DNA of 16,240 nt, from positions 1-16,240 of the forward strand of contig CAYWOO010000218.1 of NCBI GenBank assembly GCA_964458665.1, read 5' to 3'. This document shows, in pieces, positions 6,796-13,200 of this stretch. This DNA comes from JANXYW01 sp964458665. GTDB lineage: Bacteria > Chloroflexota > Dehalococcoidia > DSTF01 > JACRBR01. Each line of letters begins with the position of its first letter. The stretch's first letter is position 1. A model generated the notes under the pieces. It searched no databases. It worked only from the letters and a program-made list of their open reading frames with translations, and had not been told where the DNA came from. The translations under genes and the position numbers were made by a program.

Positions 6796-8220
6796 ATGGC
6801 ACGCTACTGGGCCGCGGTATTCACGGATCTTGAGCGGCATTCGCTCGTCTGGAGCCAAACGCCGCGCGACCTGATGGTCGGCGTCATCGCGGAATACCGC
6901 TATCTCGCCGAATCCCTCGCCAGCCAGTTCGGCAGCAGCTATCGCAAGTTCACGGGTGACGGCCACCTCTTTCTCTTCGAGGGAGCGGACGCCGCCGCTC
7001 ACTTCGGCCTCGACTTGATCGACGCGTGGCGTGCTACGAACGCGCAGACGCGGCTCCGCAGTCAGCTGCCTCACATCGCCCTCCGCGTCGGCTGTCACTT
7101 CGGCGAGTGTATGCCGCTGGGCGACGGTGAGGATTGGGTAGGACGTGCGATCAATCTCGCCAAGCGTGTCGAGGATCTGGCCGAGCCCGATACGCTCTGT
7201 GTTACCGAAGGTGTGCTCGAACTGCTCGATGTTCCAGTGTATTCGGTCGAGGATGCGGGAATGCACGCCTTGAAGGGCGATCACCTCACGCAGCGCAGGC
7301 TGTACCGCTTGGCTTTCATCGAGCGCGCAGCTGCGGAGCGACGACCGCGGGACGAACTCACGGCAGAGGACTGGTTCCTGCGTGGTGCGGCGCTCTGCGG
7401 GACATCGGGGGAGAACAGTGAAGAGGAAGCCACGTGTTACCGCGAAGCGCTCAAGCTCCGTGATGGCTACCCGGAGGCCCACAACAACCTTGCGGCGGTA
7501 CTGCGCGCGCACGGCCAGCAAGCCGATGCCGCAGAGCAGTACCGCGAGGCGCTGCGCTTGCGCCCTGAGTATCCTGAAGCTCACTACAACTATGCCATTC
7601 TCCTGGAGACCGCTGGCGGCGCCGCGGGCGCAGCCGAACACTACCGCCAAGCTATTGCTCTGCGCCCAGAGTACGTCGATGCGCATCACGGCTACGCGAA
7701 TCTCCTGAAAGCGCACGGTGACATCGCCGCCGCTGAGCAACACTATGTAGAAGCGCTTAGACTGCGTCCGCACTACCCGGAGGCCCACAGCAACTACGCC
7801 ATTCTCTTGGAGGACAAAGGAGCCATAGACGAAGCGAGGGCTCACTACGAACGAGCGCTGGAGATTCGCCCCGAATTCGCCCAAGCGCACTACAACCTGG
7901 CGATTCTCCTCGATGGTCTCGGCGACGTCGAGGGCGCCGAGCGGCACTACCTCGAAGGAATTCGCATCTGGCCTGCCTACGCCGAGGCTCACAACAATTT
8001 GGCTATCCTCTTGCGAGCAAACGGCGACGACACTGATGCGGAGGTCCATTTTCAGGAGGCTCTTCGGCTCCGTCCGAACGACCCGGAGACGCATTACAAC
8101 TACGCGCTCCTCCTGCGAGCTAAAGGCGAGTTGCACGCCGCGAGTGATCATTTCCGTATCGCCAGCGAGATCGCACCCGAAGTCGAGATGTTTCGATCGG
8201 CGATGGAGCATGACGCCTGA
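6796..8220 (+). CDS. class III adenylate cyclase domain fused to TPR array
   Basis: Residues 1-170 form a class III cyclase homology domain. All six canonical positions appear present: metal-binding D11 (VFTDLE) and D55 (KFTGDGH), adenine-recognition K51 and D113 (EDWVG), and transition-state N120 and R124 (INLAKRV). Catalytic competence, making cAMP from ATP, is therefore plausible. From about residue 205 to the end there are seven full 34-residue TPR units (pattern YPEAHxNYAILL...AExHYxEALRLRPE) preceded by a partial one, a protein-docking scaffold. There is no signal peptide or membrane segment, so it is probably cytoplasmic. ATG 6796 fits the domain start; AGAGG lies upstream. It is divergent from the DUF4242 gene. 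Related cyclase-TPR proteins are common in Chloroflexota and Proteobacteria. Confidence 0.9.
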   Translation: MARYWAAVFTDLERHSLVWSQTPRDLMVGVIAEYRYLAESLASQFGSSYRKFTGDGHLFLFEGADAAAHFGLDLIDAWRATNAQTRLRSQLPHIALRVGCHFGECMPLGDGEDWVGRAINLAKRVEDLAEPDTLCVTEGVLELLDVPVYSVEDAGMHALKGDHLTQRRLYRLAFIERAAAERRPRDELTAEDWFLRGAALCGTSGENSEEEATCYREALKLRDGYPEAHNNLAAVLRAHGQQADAAEQYREALRLRPEYPEAHYNYAILLETAGGAAGAAEHYRQAIALRPEYVDAHHGYANLLKAHGDIAAAEQHYVEALRLRPHYPEAHSNYAILLEDKGAIDEARAHYERALEIRPEFAQAHYNLAILLDGLGDVEGAERHYLEGIRIWPAYAEAHNNLAILLRANGDDTDAEVHFQEALRLRPNDPETHYNYALLLRAKGELHAASDHFRIASEIAPEVEMFRSAMEHDA

Positions 8221-8258
8221 CCGTGCCCCCCGCGCGCAAGCCCGTCCTGCGGTGGTGA
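8214..8258 (+). pseudogene. possible remnant of a gcvPB 3' end
   Basis: In the frame overlapping the end of the cyclase-TPR gene, codons 8214-8258 read RLTVPPARKPVLRW and a stop. The real gcvPB ends RLDEATAARKPVLRW (to 6386). Over the last eight sense codons, 20 of 24 bases match and all four differences are synonymous. This could be the last trace of a diverged gcvPB copy left after a rearrangement; it may also be chance because it is short. Confidence 0.3.
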
Positions 8259-8260
8259 TC

Positions 8261-8434
8261 CTAGGCCGACGCGGCTTCGGATCGACGCTCGGCGAATGGC
8301 CGCAACAGTAGCCGAGGTTCTGGTTCATCCCAGTCGCCATGCGTAAACTCGGCCAAACGGTGCTCGATCTCGTAGCTCAATTCGCGCGCGGCATCATTGC
8401 TCGTGTTGTCGATGTCCCACGTCGCGGGCGTGAA
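8261..8434 (-). pseudogene. start-less coding remnant, 57 codons
   Basis: On the minus strand an open frame runs from just after TAG (8435-8437) to TAG (8261-8263). It reads FTPATWDIDNTSNDAARELS, then YEIEHRLAEFTHGDWDEPEP and RLLLRPFAERRSEAASA. The amphipathic, acidic composition and the GC-rich third positions look like true coding sequence. There is no ATG or GTG; the only candidate start is an internal TTG without a ribosome site. A better initiation region, ATG with MALVPSF, lies just upstream in another frame, so a frameshift or 5' truncation is likely. Family not recognised. Confidence 0.45.
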
Positions 8435-8477
8435 CTAGTCGCGAAGCTCGGGACTAGCGCCATTTGCGCGCCGCGGC

Positions 8478-9263
8478 TCACCGATCCGCCACAACGCGCC
8501 CACCGCCACCATCCCGCAGCGCCAACCCGATCGCGGCAGCACCATCGCGATTCGGATGCCCGTCCGGCAGCAGCAGCCCGTTCGGCGCGGCTGGCCGCGC
8601 CGCGTTCGGATCGCCGGTGCCATCCGGTCCGTTGAAGACCACCCGCACCTCCGAGACGGAGGCGAACGCCGCCGTTGATCCAATGTGCGCGTTCATCTGC
8701 TCGAGGTATGGGTTCGTGGCTGCGAACACGGGGTCGTCGGCAGCGCCGCCGCGGTAGAACACATCCATCGTCCTGAACACTGCGCCCGACTTGTGCGGCG
8801 ACGACTGAAACGCCGAGACGATCGCGTCCCAGTTCGCCGCGAACGTCGCGACCGCCTCCCGCAGGCAGTCTTCGCCGTCGGCGCCGCCGCAGGTTCCGTC
8901 GCGGTATTCTGATCGCGCATCGCCGAAGTCGTTGGCGCCGATGTTCCACGTGACGATATCCGCAGTCAGTAACGCCTTCTGCGCGGTCGGATGCGCCAGG
9001 ATGTGCAACAGGTCGCCGCTGGAGTCGCCCGCGTGCGCGAGGTTCGTCCCGCGCACGGTAACGCCACGTTCCGATGCGATACCGTCCTTGAACGACTTCG
9101 TGTAGCCGTATCCGTTCACCACCTCCCACGCGGCGAACGAGTCACCGAACGCCACGTAGCTGAGCGCGGCCGCTTCCTCGCTGCGAGCACTGGTGCAGCC
9201 CAGCGATATCGACAGCGCCGACAACAGGCCGAGGCACACAACCCGCGCTCGAACTCGCCGCAC
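8478..9263 (-). CDS. SGNH/GDSL-type esterase, predicted lipoprotein
   Basis: The 261-residue protein has a signal peptide with a lipobox-like SLGC ending at C23, so it is probably a secreted lipoprotein. SGNH blocks are visible: the nucleophile S42 in AFGDSFA, the glycine in NLAHAGDSSGD, GANDFGD for the asparagine block, and LPDGHPN near the C-terminus with the catalytic Asp-His. These mark a GDSL-like hydrolase acting on ester bonds of carbohydrate, lipid or small-molecule substrates; the true substrate is unknown. The start is GTG 9263, directly adjacent to the stop of the AMIN-like gene, which indicates co-transcription. Confidence 0.85.
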   Translation of the reverse strand: MRRVRARVVCLGLLSALSISLGCTSARSEEAAALSYVAFGDSFAAWEVVNGYGYTKSFKDGIASERGVTVRGTNLAHAGDSSGDLLHILAHPTAQKALLTADIVTWNIGANDFGDARSEYRDGTCGGADGEDCLREAVATFAANWDAIVSAFQSSPHKSGAVFRTMDVFYRGGAADDPVFAATNPYLEQMNAHIGSTAAFASVSEVRVVFNGPDGTGDPNAARPAAPNGLLLPDGHPNRDGAAAIGLALRDGGGGRVVADR

Positions 9264-9827
9264 TTAGTGGTATACCTCGACGATGATCCGCGGCGGCGAT
9301 GATGCCGTCGTCACGGTGTAGTACCGCGGCTCCGTGCCGATCACCCACGCGACCACACCCTCGAAGTCGCACGACGGCTTCAGCTCCTTCATCGATGCAT
9401 AGCCCGGGGTTTGCGAGACCGGTGCCGTCGTGTTGCCGTTCTGGTCGTGCGCAACCGCCGGCTCAAGGCGCAGCGTCAGCTGGGCGTTGCCAAGCGTCGA
9501 GATCGGCAGGCCTGAACCGCACCCGGTCACGGCCTGCTCGTACTTCGCTTCGTACGCTGGCAGACCGGGGCCGGAGAACGTGAAGGTCGCCGTGTCCGAG
9601 CACGCCGATGTGGCCTCCTGCAGGCCGATGAGCGTGTTCTGCAACTGGGAAGTCGCGGGCGCCTGGTACGTCACCAATGTTACCGGCCCGGCCGGTGGCG
9701 TCGCACACGGGACGGGCGAGGGCGTCGAGGCCACAACGATCGTCGGCGTTGCCACCTGCTTTGTTGTGCCGCCGCCGCACGCGGCAACGATCGCGCTGGC
9801 CGCCAGTATCCCAAGTGTAGTCTTCAT
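9264..9827 (-). CDS. AMIN-like domain lipoprotein
   Basis: A lipoprotein signal (MKTTLGILAASAIVAAC) is followed by a Thr/Pro-rich linker with CGGGTTKQ and STPSPVP. From about residue 78 there is an AMIN-like domain as found in actinobacterial and Chloroflexota lipoproteins: TFTFSGPGLPAYEAKYEQAV, a central NAQLTLRLEPAVAH strand, SCDFEGVVAWVIGTEPRYYT and a closing SSPPRIIVEVYH. The domain is thought to bind cell-wall or surface polymers; its role here is unproven. AAGGAGG lies 9 bases before ATG 9827; GTG 9830 (6-base spacing) is an alternative one codon earlier. The stop TAA abuts the SGNH hydrolase start, and larA ends 31 bases upstream. Confidence 0.85.
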   Translation of the reverse strand: MKTTLGILAASAIVAACGGGTTKQVATPTIVVASTPSPVPCATPPAGPVTLVTYQAPATSQLQNTLIGLQEATSACSDTATFTFSGPGLPAYEAKYEQAVTGCGSGLPISTLGNAQLTLRLEPAVAHDQNGNTTAPVSQTPGYASMKELKPSCDFEGVVAWVIGTEPRYYTVTTASSPPRIIVEVYH

Positions 9828-9858
9828 CACGTCGCGCCTCCTTGCGAACTTCGCCTGG

Positions 9859-11142
9859 TTACGCCGCCATCACCTTCGGCACCGTCAGCTGCCCGAACGG
9901 CAGTACGCACACCGTCGGATCGCGCCCGAGCGCCGCGCGCTTCTCCTCGACCAGCGATGCCAGCGTCGACGTCACGTCCGGCGCGTAGCGCAGGTGCGCC
10001 GATTCTACCGTCGCGCGGTCGAGCGACGAGTACAGCCAGAGGTCGCAGCGCGCCTGCACCATCGCCTGCACCTGCACCTGCCACTGGTCGTGTACCGTCC
10101 GATGATCGCCGTGCGCGAACCGATCAAGCAGCGCCGCTGGCGACGCCTCGCTGCGCATCAGCTCGGTGTACTCCGGCCCGCCGACGCCTTCGCGGCACTC
10201 CGCCACCAGCAGAATCGCGCCGCCCGTCGCGCACGCCTGCGCCGCGACCGACATGCCTTTCACCGCCTGATACAGCACCAGATCGGCGGGATAGCCCATG
10301 TTCGTCGCAACGACGATGTCGTACAGATGCGGGATCGGCCGGATCGCCTGCCGCGCCGCCTGTGCGATCGCCGCGTCGTGTGCGCCGCGCAGCTCACCGG
10401 CGAAGACGCCCGTCATGCGCTTCTCCTCGTCCAGTGTCACATTGACGATGAACGACGGGTCGGTCTTCAGCGCAACATCGCGCATCTGCTCGAAGATCGG
10501 GTTGCCGTCGGTGCTGCACCACGTCGCCTTCGGGTGGCCGATCATGCGCGCATCGTGATTCGCCATGATCTCGTCGGCGCCGGCGATTGCCGGCATCACC
10601 GCCTTTCCGCCGCCCGAGTACCCGGCGAACAGATGCGGCTCGACGAACCCCGTCAGGATGCGCAGGTCCGCGTTCAGGTACTCGCGATTCAGCCATACGC
10701 CTTTCGTCCGCGGCCCTGTCGCGAGGAATACCTGCGTCGAAGAGTCGCGCGCATCGTGATCGACAACGCGGTAGTGCGACAGGATCGCCTCGCCCAGAAA
10801 CCGCGCATGCTCGTCGGGCCGCGAGACGCGATGCAGCCCCGTTCCCACGACGATCGTGATGTCACCGCGCGCGATACCACCCGCTTCCAGCGTCTCGAGG
10901 ATCGGCGGCAAGACGACCTGATTCGGTACGGGACGTGTCACGTCCGACACGACGATCGCCGCCCGCTGCCCGGCGCGCACCATCTCCCGCAGCGGTCGCC
11001 GTCCGATCGGCGCACCGAACGCCGCTCGCACGGCCGCATCCGGATCCGCAACGACATCGACGCGCTCCGGCAGCAGTACCGTAGCCGTCTCCGGCACCTC
11101 TACATCGAGGCCGCGCTCGCCGTAGGGAAGATGAATCCTCAT
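9859..11142 (-). CDS. larA: LarA-family nickel-pincer racemase
   Basis: The 427-residue protein belongs to the LarA family (lactate racemase and other 2-hydroxyacid racemases or epimerases), which use a nickel-pincer nucleotide cofactor. The key residues line up with Lactobacillus LarA: R70 (SDVTRPVP), H104 (GTGLHR), H170 and K180 (EPHLFAGYSGGGK, the lysine that binds the cofactor) and H196 (IMANHD). The H-to-K and K-to-H spacings, 10 and 16, equal those of the model enzyme. The substrate cannot be read from the sequence. The larB, larC and larE cofactor genes are not in this window. No Shine-Dalgarno precedes ATG 11142. The two lipoprotein genes downstream probably share its transcript. Confidence 0.9.
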   Translation of the reverse strand: MRIHLPYGERGLDVEVPETATVLLPERVDVVADPDAAVRAAFGAPIGRRPLREMVRAGQRAAIVVSDVTRPVPNQVVLPPILETLEAGGIARGDITIVVGTGLHRVSRPDEHARFLGEAILSHYRVVDHDARDSSTQVFLATGPRTKGVWLNREYLNADLRILTGFVEPHLFAGYSGGGKAVMPAIAGADEIMANHDARMIGHPKATWCSTDGNPIFEQMRDVALKTDPSFIVNVTLDEEKRMTGVFAGELRGAHDAAIAQAARQAIRPIPHLYDIVVATNMGYPADLVLYQAVKGMSVAAQACATGGAILLVAECREGVGGPEYTELMRSEASPAALLDRFAHGDHRTVHDQWQVQVQAMVQARCDLWLYSSLDRATVESAHLRYAPDVTSTLASLVEEKRAALGRDPTVCVLPFGQLTVPKVMAA

Positions 11143-11148
11143 GGAAGG

Positions 11149-11154
11149 AGTCTA
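11149..11154 (-). promoter_or_regulatory. -10 box for larA, possibly leaderless
   Basis: On the minus strand TAGACT ends 6 bases before ATG 11142, the spacing expected between a -10 box and the transcription start. There is no purine-rich ribosome site. A leaderless larA transcript is plausible, though no clear -35 is present. Confidence 0.3.
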
Positions 11155-11203
11155 CACCGCGCGGCACACCACGCAGCCCGGTCGTCAGTGCGCATCGCAC
11201 CAA

Positions 11204-11231
11204 GTACGCGTGGACTTCAGTCCGCGCGTAC
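11204..11231. repeat. REP-like palindrome with TTCA loop
   Basis: GTACGCGTGGAC pairs with GTCCGCGCGTAC around the loop TTCA, a 12-bp stem with one G-U pair. It lies between thyX (stop at 11314) and larA (start 11142), both on the minus strand. It could be the thyX transcript end, but there is no T-tract on that strand. It shares the C-TTCA-G loop with 2959-2980, while the stem bases differ. Confidence 0.65.
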
Positions 11232-11274
11232 CGCGAGGAGCAGCCCTCTGATTACCTTGAGGTTCGTTCCCACC

Positions 11275-11307
11275 GAGTGAACTGAAAGACCGAGCGACTG
11301 AAGGACC
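11275..11307. repeat. tandem 16-17 base direct repeat
   Basis: GAGTGAACTGAAAGACC (11275-11291) is followed at once by GAGCGACTGAAGGACC (11292-11307), differing by one inserted base and two substitutions. It lies just downstream of thyX in the otherwise unremarkable 170-base spacer between thyX and larA. The period is not 7, so it does not belong to the heptamer arrays. Confidence 0.55.
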
Positions 11308-11313
11308 ACAACC

Positions 11314-12237
11314 CTACCCCTCGTCGCGCGTAGACGGCGCATCCGTGTCGGCTTCCGGCGGTGACGCCTTCAGGAAATCCGGCGGTGGCGTGCGTTTGTG
11401 GCCCTCCGTCGCCACCGACGAGCCGATCTCTTCGATGATGCGGAAGTCGTCGTCGGCCAGCGGCGCCAGCTCGCCGCGGCGATGTGCGTCGAACAGCTCG
11501 AACAGCTGCTTCTTGTGCGGGCGCTTCTTGCCGATCGGGCACGCCGCCCAGTCCTCAAGCGACTCGTCACAGTAGCCCCAGCGCTTGTCGCCGCACTTCG
11601 GCTGGATGTACTTCGCCAGCTCCGGGAACGTGCGGTTGATCTCCGCCCGCATCTGCGACGCCGTCTGACGGAACTCCCACTGCGCCCGCGTGCACAACCG
11701 CAGGTCGCAGATGTGCAGCAGCTCCAGGAAGTTCACGACGATCTTGAAGTTCGTGTTCGCGGCGTTCGGGATCAGGAACCGCGCGTCCTCCGCTGGCACG
11801 CCGGCGTCGAGCATCTCCTGGTAGAGGTCGCCGAGCTTGTCGAAGGCGTCCTCCATCTTGTCGGCCATGCCCGCGCGCTTCACCGTCTCGGGAATCGTGT
11901 ACGGAAACTCGCCCTTCTTGAACGCCACGTAGCGCTGGCTCTGCTGCTCGAAGCTGATGCCGATGTGATGGCGGACGAACTGATGGCTGAACGCCCGGCT
12001 GACGCCCGAGATCGCGAATTCGAACCACACCTGCTCCAGCGGCGATGCGTGTCCCGTCTCGAGCCGCTTCTCGATGAACTCCTCCATCTGTGCGCGCGTA
12101 ATCTTCTCGGAAGTAATCTGGTCGACGATCTTCTGCGGCGTCAGCGCGGAGTACGCGGTGCGATACGCAACATACAGCGACCGCGCAGGGTCGCTCGTGT
12201 GGTCGAGCATGCGTACGTTGATGGCCATGTGGGGCAT
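11314..12237 (-). CDS. thyX: flavin-dependent thymidylate synthase ThyX
   Basis: ThyX makes dTMP from dUMP using methylene-THF as carbon donor and FAD/NADPH as reductant, so it consumes the same C1 unit the glycine cleavage system produces. The 307-residue protein has the FAD/dUMP-binding region SHQFVRHHIGISFEQQSQRY at 84-103, ETGHASPLEQVWFEFAISGVSRAF, and a substrate-binding helix near LCTRAQWEFRQTA. A C-terminal part has cysteines in PKCGDKRWGYC and a charged tail, making it longer than the usual 220-250. The signature is unusual: RHH instead of RHR and one extra residue before the conserved serine. ATG 12237 or ATG 12228 may start the protein. Confidence 0.93.
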   Translation of the reverse strand: MPHMAINVRMLDHTSDPARSLYVAYRTAYSALTPQKIVDQITSEKITRAQMEEFIEKRLETGHASPLEQVWFEFAISGVSRAFSHQFVRHHIGISFEQQSQRYVAFKKGEFPYTIPETVKRAGMADKMEDAFDKLGDLYQEMLDAGVPAEDARFLIPNAANTNFKIVVNFLELLHICDLRLCTRAQWEFRQTASQMRAEINRTFPELAKYIQPKCGDKRWGYCDESLEDWAACPIGKKRPHKKQLFELFDAHRRGELAPLADDDFRIIEEIGSSVATEGHKRTPPPDFLKASPPEADTDAPSTRDEG

Positions 12238-12243
12238 GGTAGC

Positions 12244-12268
12244 GCGGCGGCTTCAGTAGCGCCGCCGC
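12244..12268. promoter_or_regulatory. 8-bp hairpin just upstream of thyX
   Basis: GCGGCGGC (12244-12251) pairs with GCCGCCGC (12261-12268) around a 9-base loop. It ends 6 bases before the thyX start codon on the minus strand, so if transcribed it would sit in the 5' leader and could hide the translation start. The loop contains TTCAG, reminiscent of the palindromes at 2959 and 11204, but it is not a close match. Confidence 0.4.
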
Positions 12269-12284
12269 TTGTCATAATCTCAGG

Positions 12285-12319
12285 CTGACTGCTGACTGCT
12301 GACTGCTGACTGCTGACTG
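12285..12319. repeat. heptamer tandem repeat, CTGACTG x 5 perfect
   Basis: Five identical copies of CTGACTG lie between the prepilin peptidase stop (12322) and thyX. The array is perfect, unlike the diverged arrays in the gcv operon, which suggests recent expansion. Copy number may vary between strains. Confidence 0.9.
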
Positions 12320-12321
12320 GG

Positions 12322-13056
12322 CTAACTGATCTCGTAGAACGCCGCCCCGCGAATCAACAGCGCCACCAGTGCGCCGCCCGCGATGAACGGCGCATACGGG
12401 ATCGGGTCGCCCTTGCCGCGCAACCGCGTGATCAGCAGGATCGCCGCCGCCAGCCCTCCCGCCATCGCCATGATCAGCATCGCCGGCACGACGAACGTCA
12501 GGCCCAGCGCGAACCCGACGAAAAACGCCAGCTTCACGTCGCCCATTCCCATCGCGCCGCCCGTCAGGATCGAAGGCACGAACAAAAGGCCCCCGAAGAT
12601 CAGTCCGCCTGCGATCACGTCGAGGCGGTTCGTGCCCGGCACTACCATGCCGATGATCACCGTCCCGATGATCGCCGGGTAGGTGACGGCATTTGGCACG
12701 CGGTACGCGAGCATGTCCGTGGCCGTGCAGATGATCAGCACCGACGCGTAGAACGACACGATCGCCAGATGCCAGTCTTCGCCCTGGTACTGCCGGCCGA
12801 GCGCCGCGAACACGGCCACGGTAGCCAGCACGACGATGATCCGTCGATACGGGGCGCCTGTCGTCAGCAGCCGTGGCATCTCCAGCGCGCCCGCTTCGCT
12901 GGCCAACTCCAGTTGGCCGCCGCCCGAGGACGCCGCCGGTGGCATGTCTTCATCGGCGTCGCCGCGCTCGTACGGCTCCCGCGCCAGGCGTGCGATCAAC
13001 TCGTCGAGCACGAAGCCGACGATGACGCCGAACATGGCCATGATCAGGATGGTCAA
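12322..13056 (-). CDS. A24-family prepilin peptidase, short form
   Basis: This is a polytopic membrane aspartyl protease that would remove the leader of type IV pilin-like proteins. Both catalytic aspartates are visible: D114 in TATDMLAYRVPN and D173 in GMGDVKL. Hydrophobic segments surround them, and the N-terminus is a single membrane segment (ILIMAMFGVIVGFVL). The CxxC...CxxC N-methyltransferase domain of full-length PilD enzymes is absent; in its place is a roughly 40-residue hydrophilic linker. TTG 13056 is preferred because GAGGAG lies 6 bases upstream and the product begins in the membrane segment; ATG 13041 and ATG 13036 are alternatives. A longer frame to 13143 has no supporting ribosome site. 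No pilin genes are in the window. Confidence 0.85.
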   Translation of the reverse strand: MTILIMAMFGVIVGFVLDELIARLAREPYERGDADEDMPPAASSGGGQLELASEAGALEMPRLLTTGAPYRRIIVVLATVAVFAALGRQYQGEDWHLAIVSFYASVLIICTATDMLAYRVPNAVTYPAIIGTVIIGMVVPGTNRLDVIAGGLIFGGLLFVPSILTGGAMGMGDVKLAFFVGFALGLTFVVPAMLIMAMAGGLAAAILLITRLRGKGDPIPYAPFIAGGALVALLIRGAAFYEIS

Positions 13057-13200
13057 GGGGCTCTCCTCGATCGAATGATCGGCGGTAGGATAACACTTCT
13101 GCGTCGGGAGTTTACGTAATGGTGCTCGAACGGAGCATCGCAAACCGCAAAGGGTGGATCACAGCCGCCCTCCGCCGTGAACTTGGCGCCACCGGATCCT
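13057..13200. other. intergenic region upstream of prepilin peptidase
   Basis: About 140 bases without a gene. On the minus strand TATCCT (near 13088) could be a -10 box for the peptidase gene, with no good -35. A 5-bp inverted repeat TGCTC-GAACG-GAGCA lies near 13123-13137. Nothing else is evident. Confidence 0.3.

Noticed and set aside
6766..8340. 524-codon minus-strand open frame opposite the cyclase-TPR gene
   Set aside because: Its repeat pattern is just the complement of the TPR codons; no family match.
9430..11280. 616-codon plus-strand open frame opposite larA
   Set aside because: Antisense shadow of larA and the AMIN-like gene; composition rich in R, H and A with no domain.
11275..11307. 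Fifth heptamer array
   Set aside because: The repeat spacing is 16-17 bases, not a multiple of 7; recorded as a separate direct repeat.
12901..12918. Perfect palindrome GGCCAACT-CC-AGTTGGCC inside the prepilin peptidase gene
   Set aside because: It lies in the codons of the variable linker, with no partner elsewhere in the window; one 8-bp palindrome can arise by chance.
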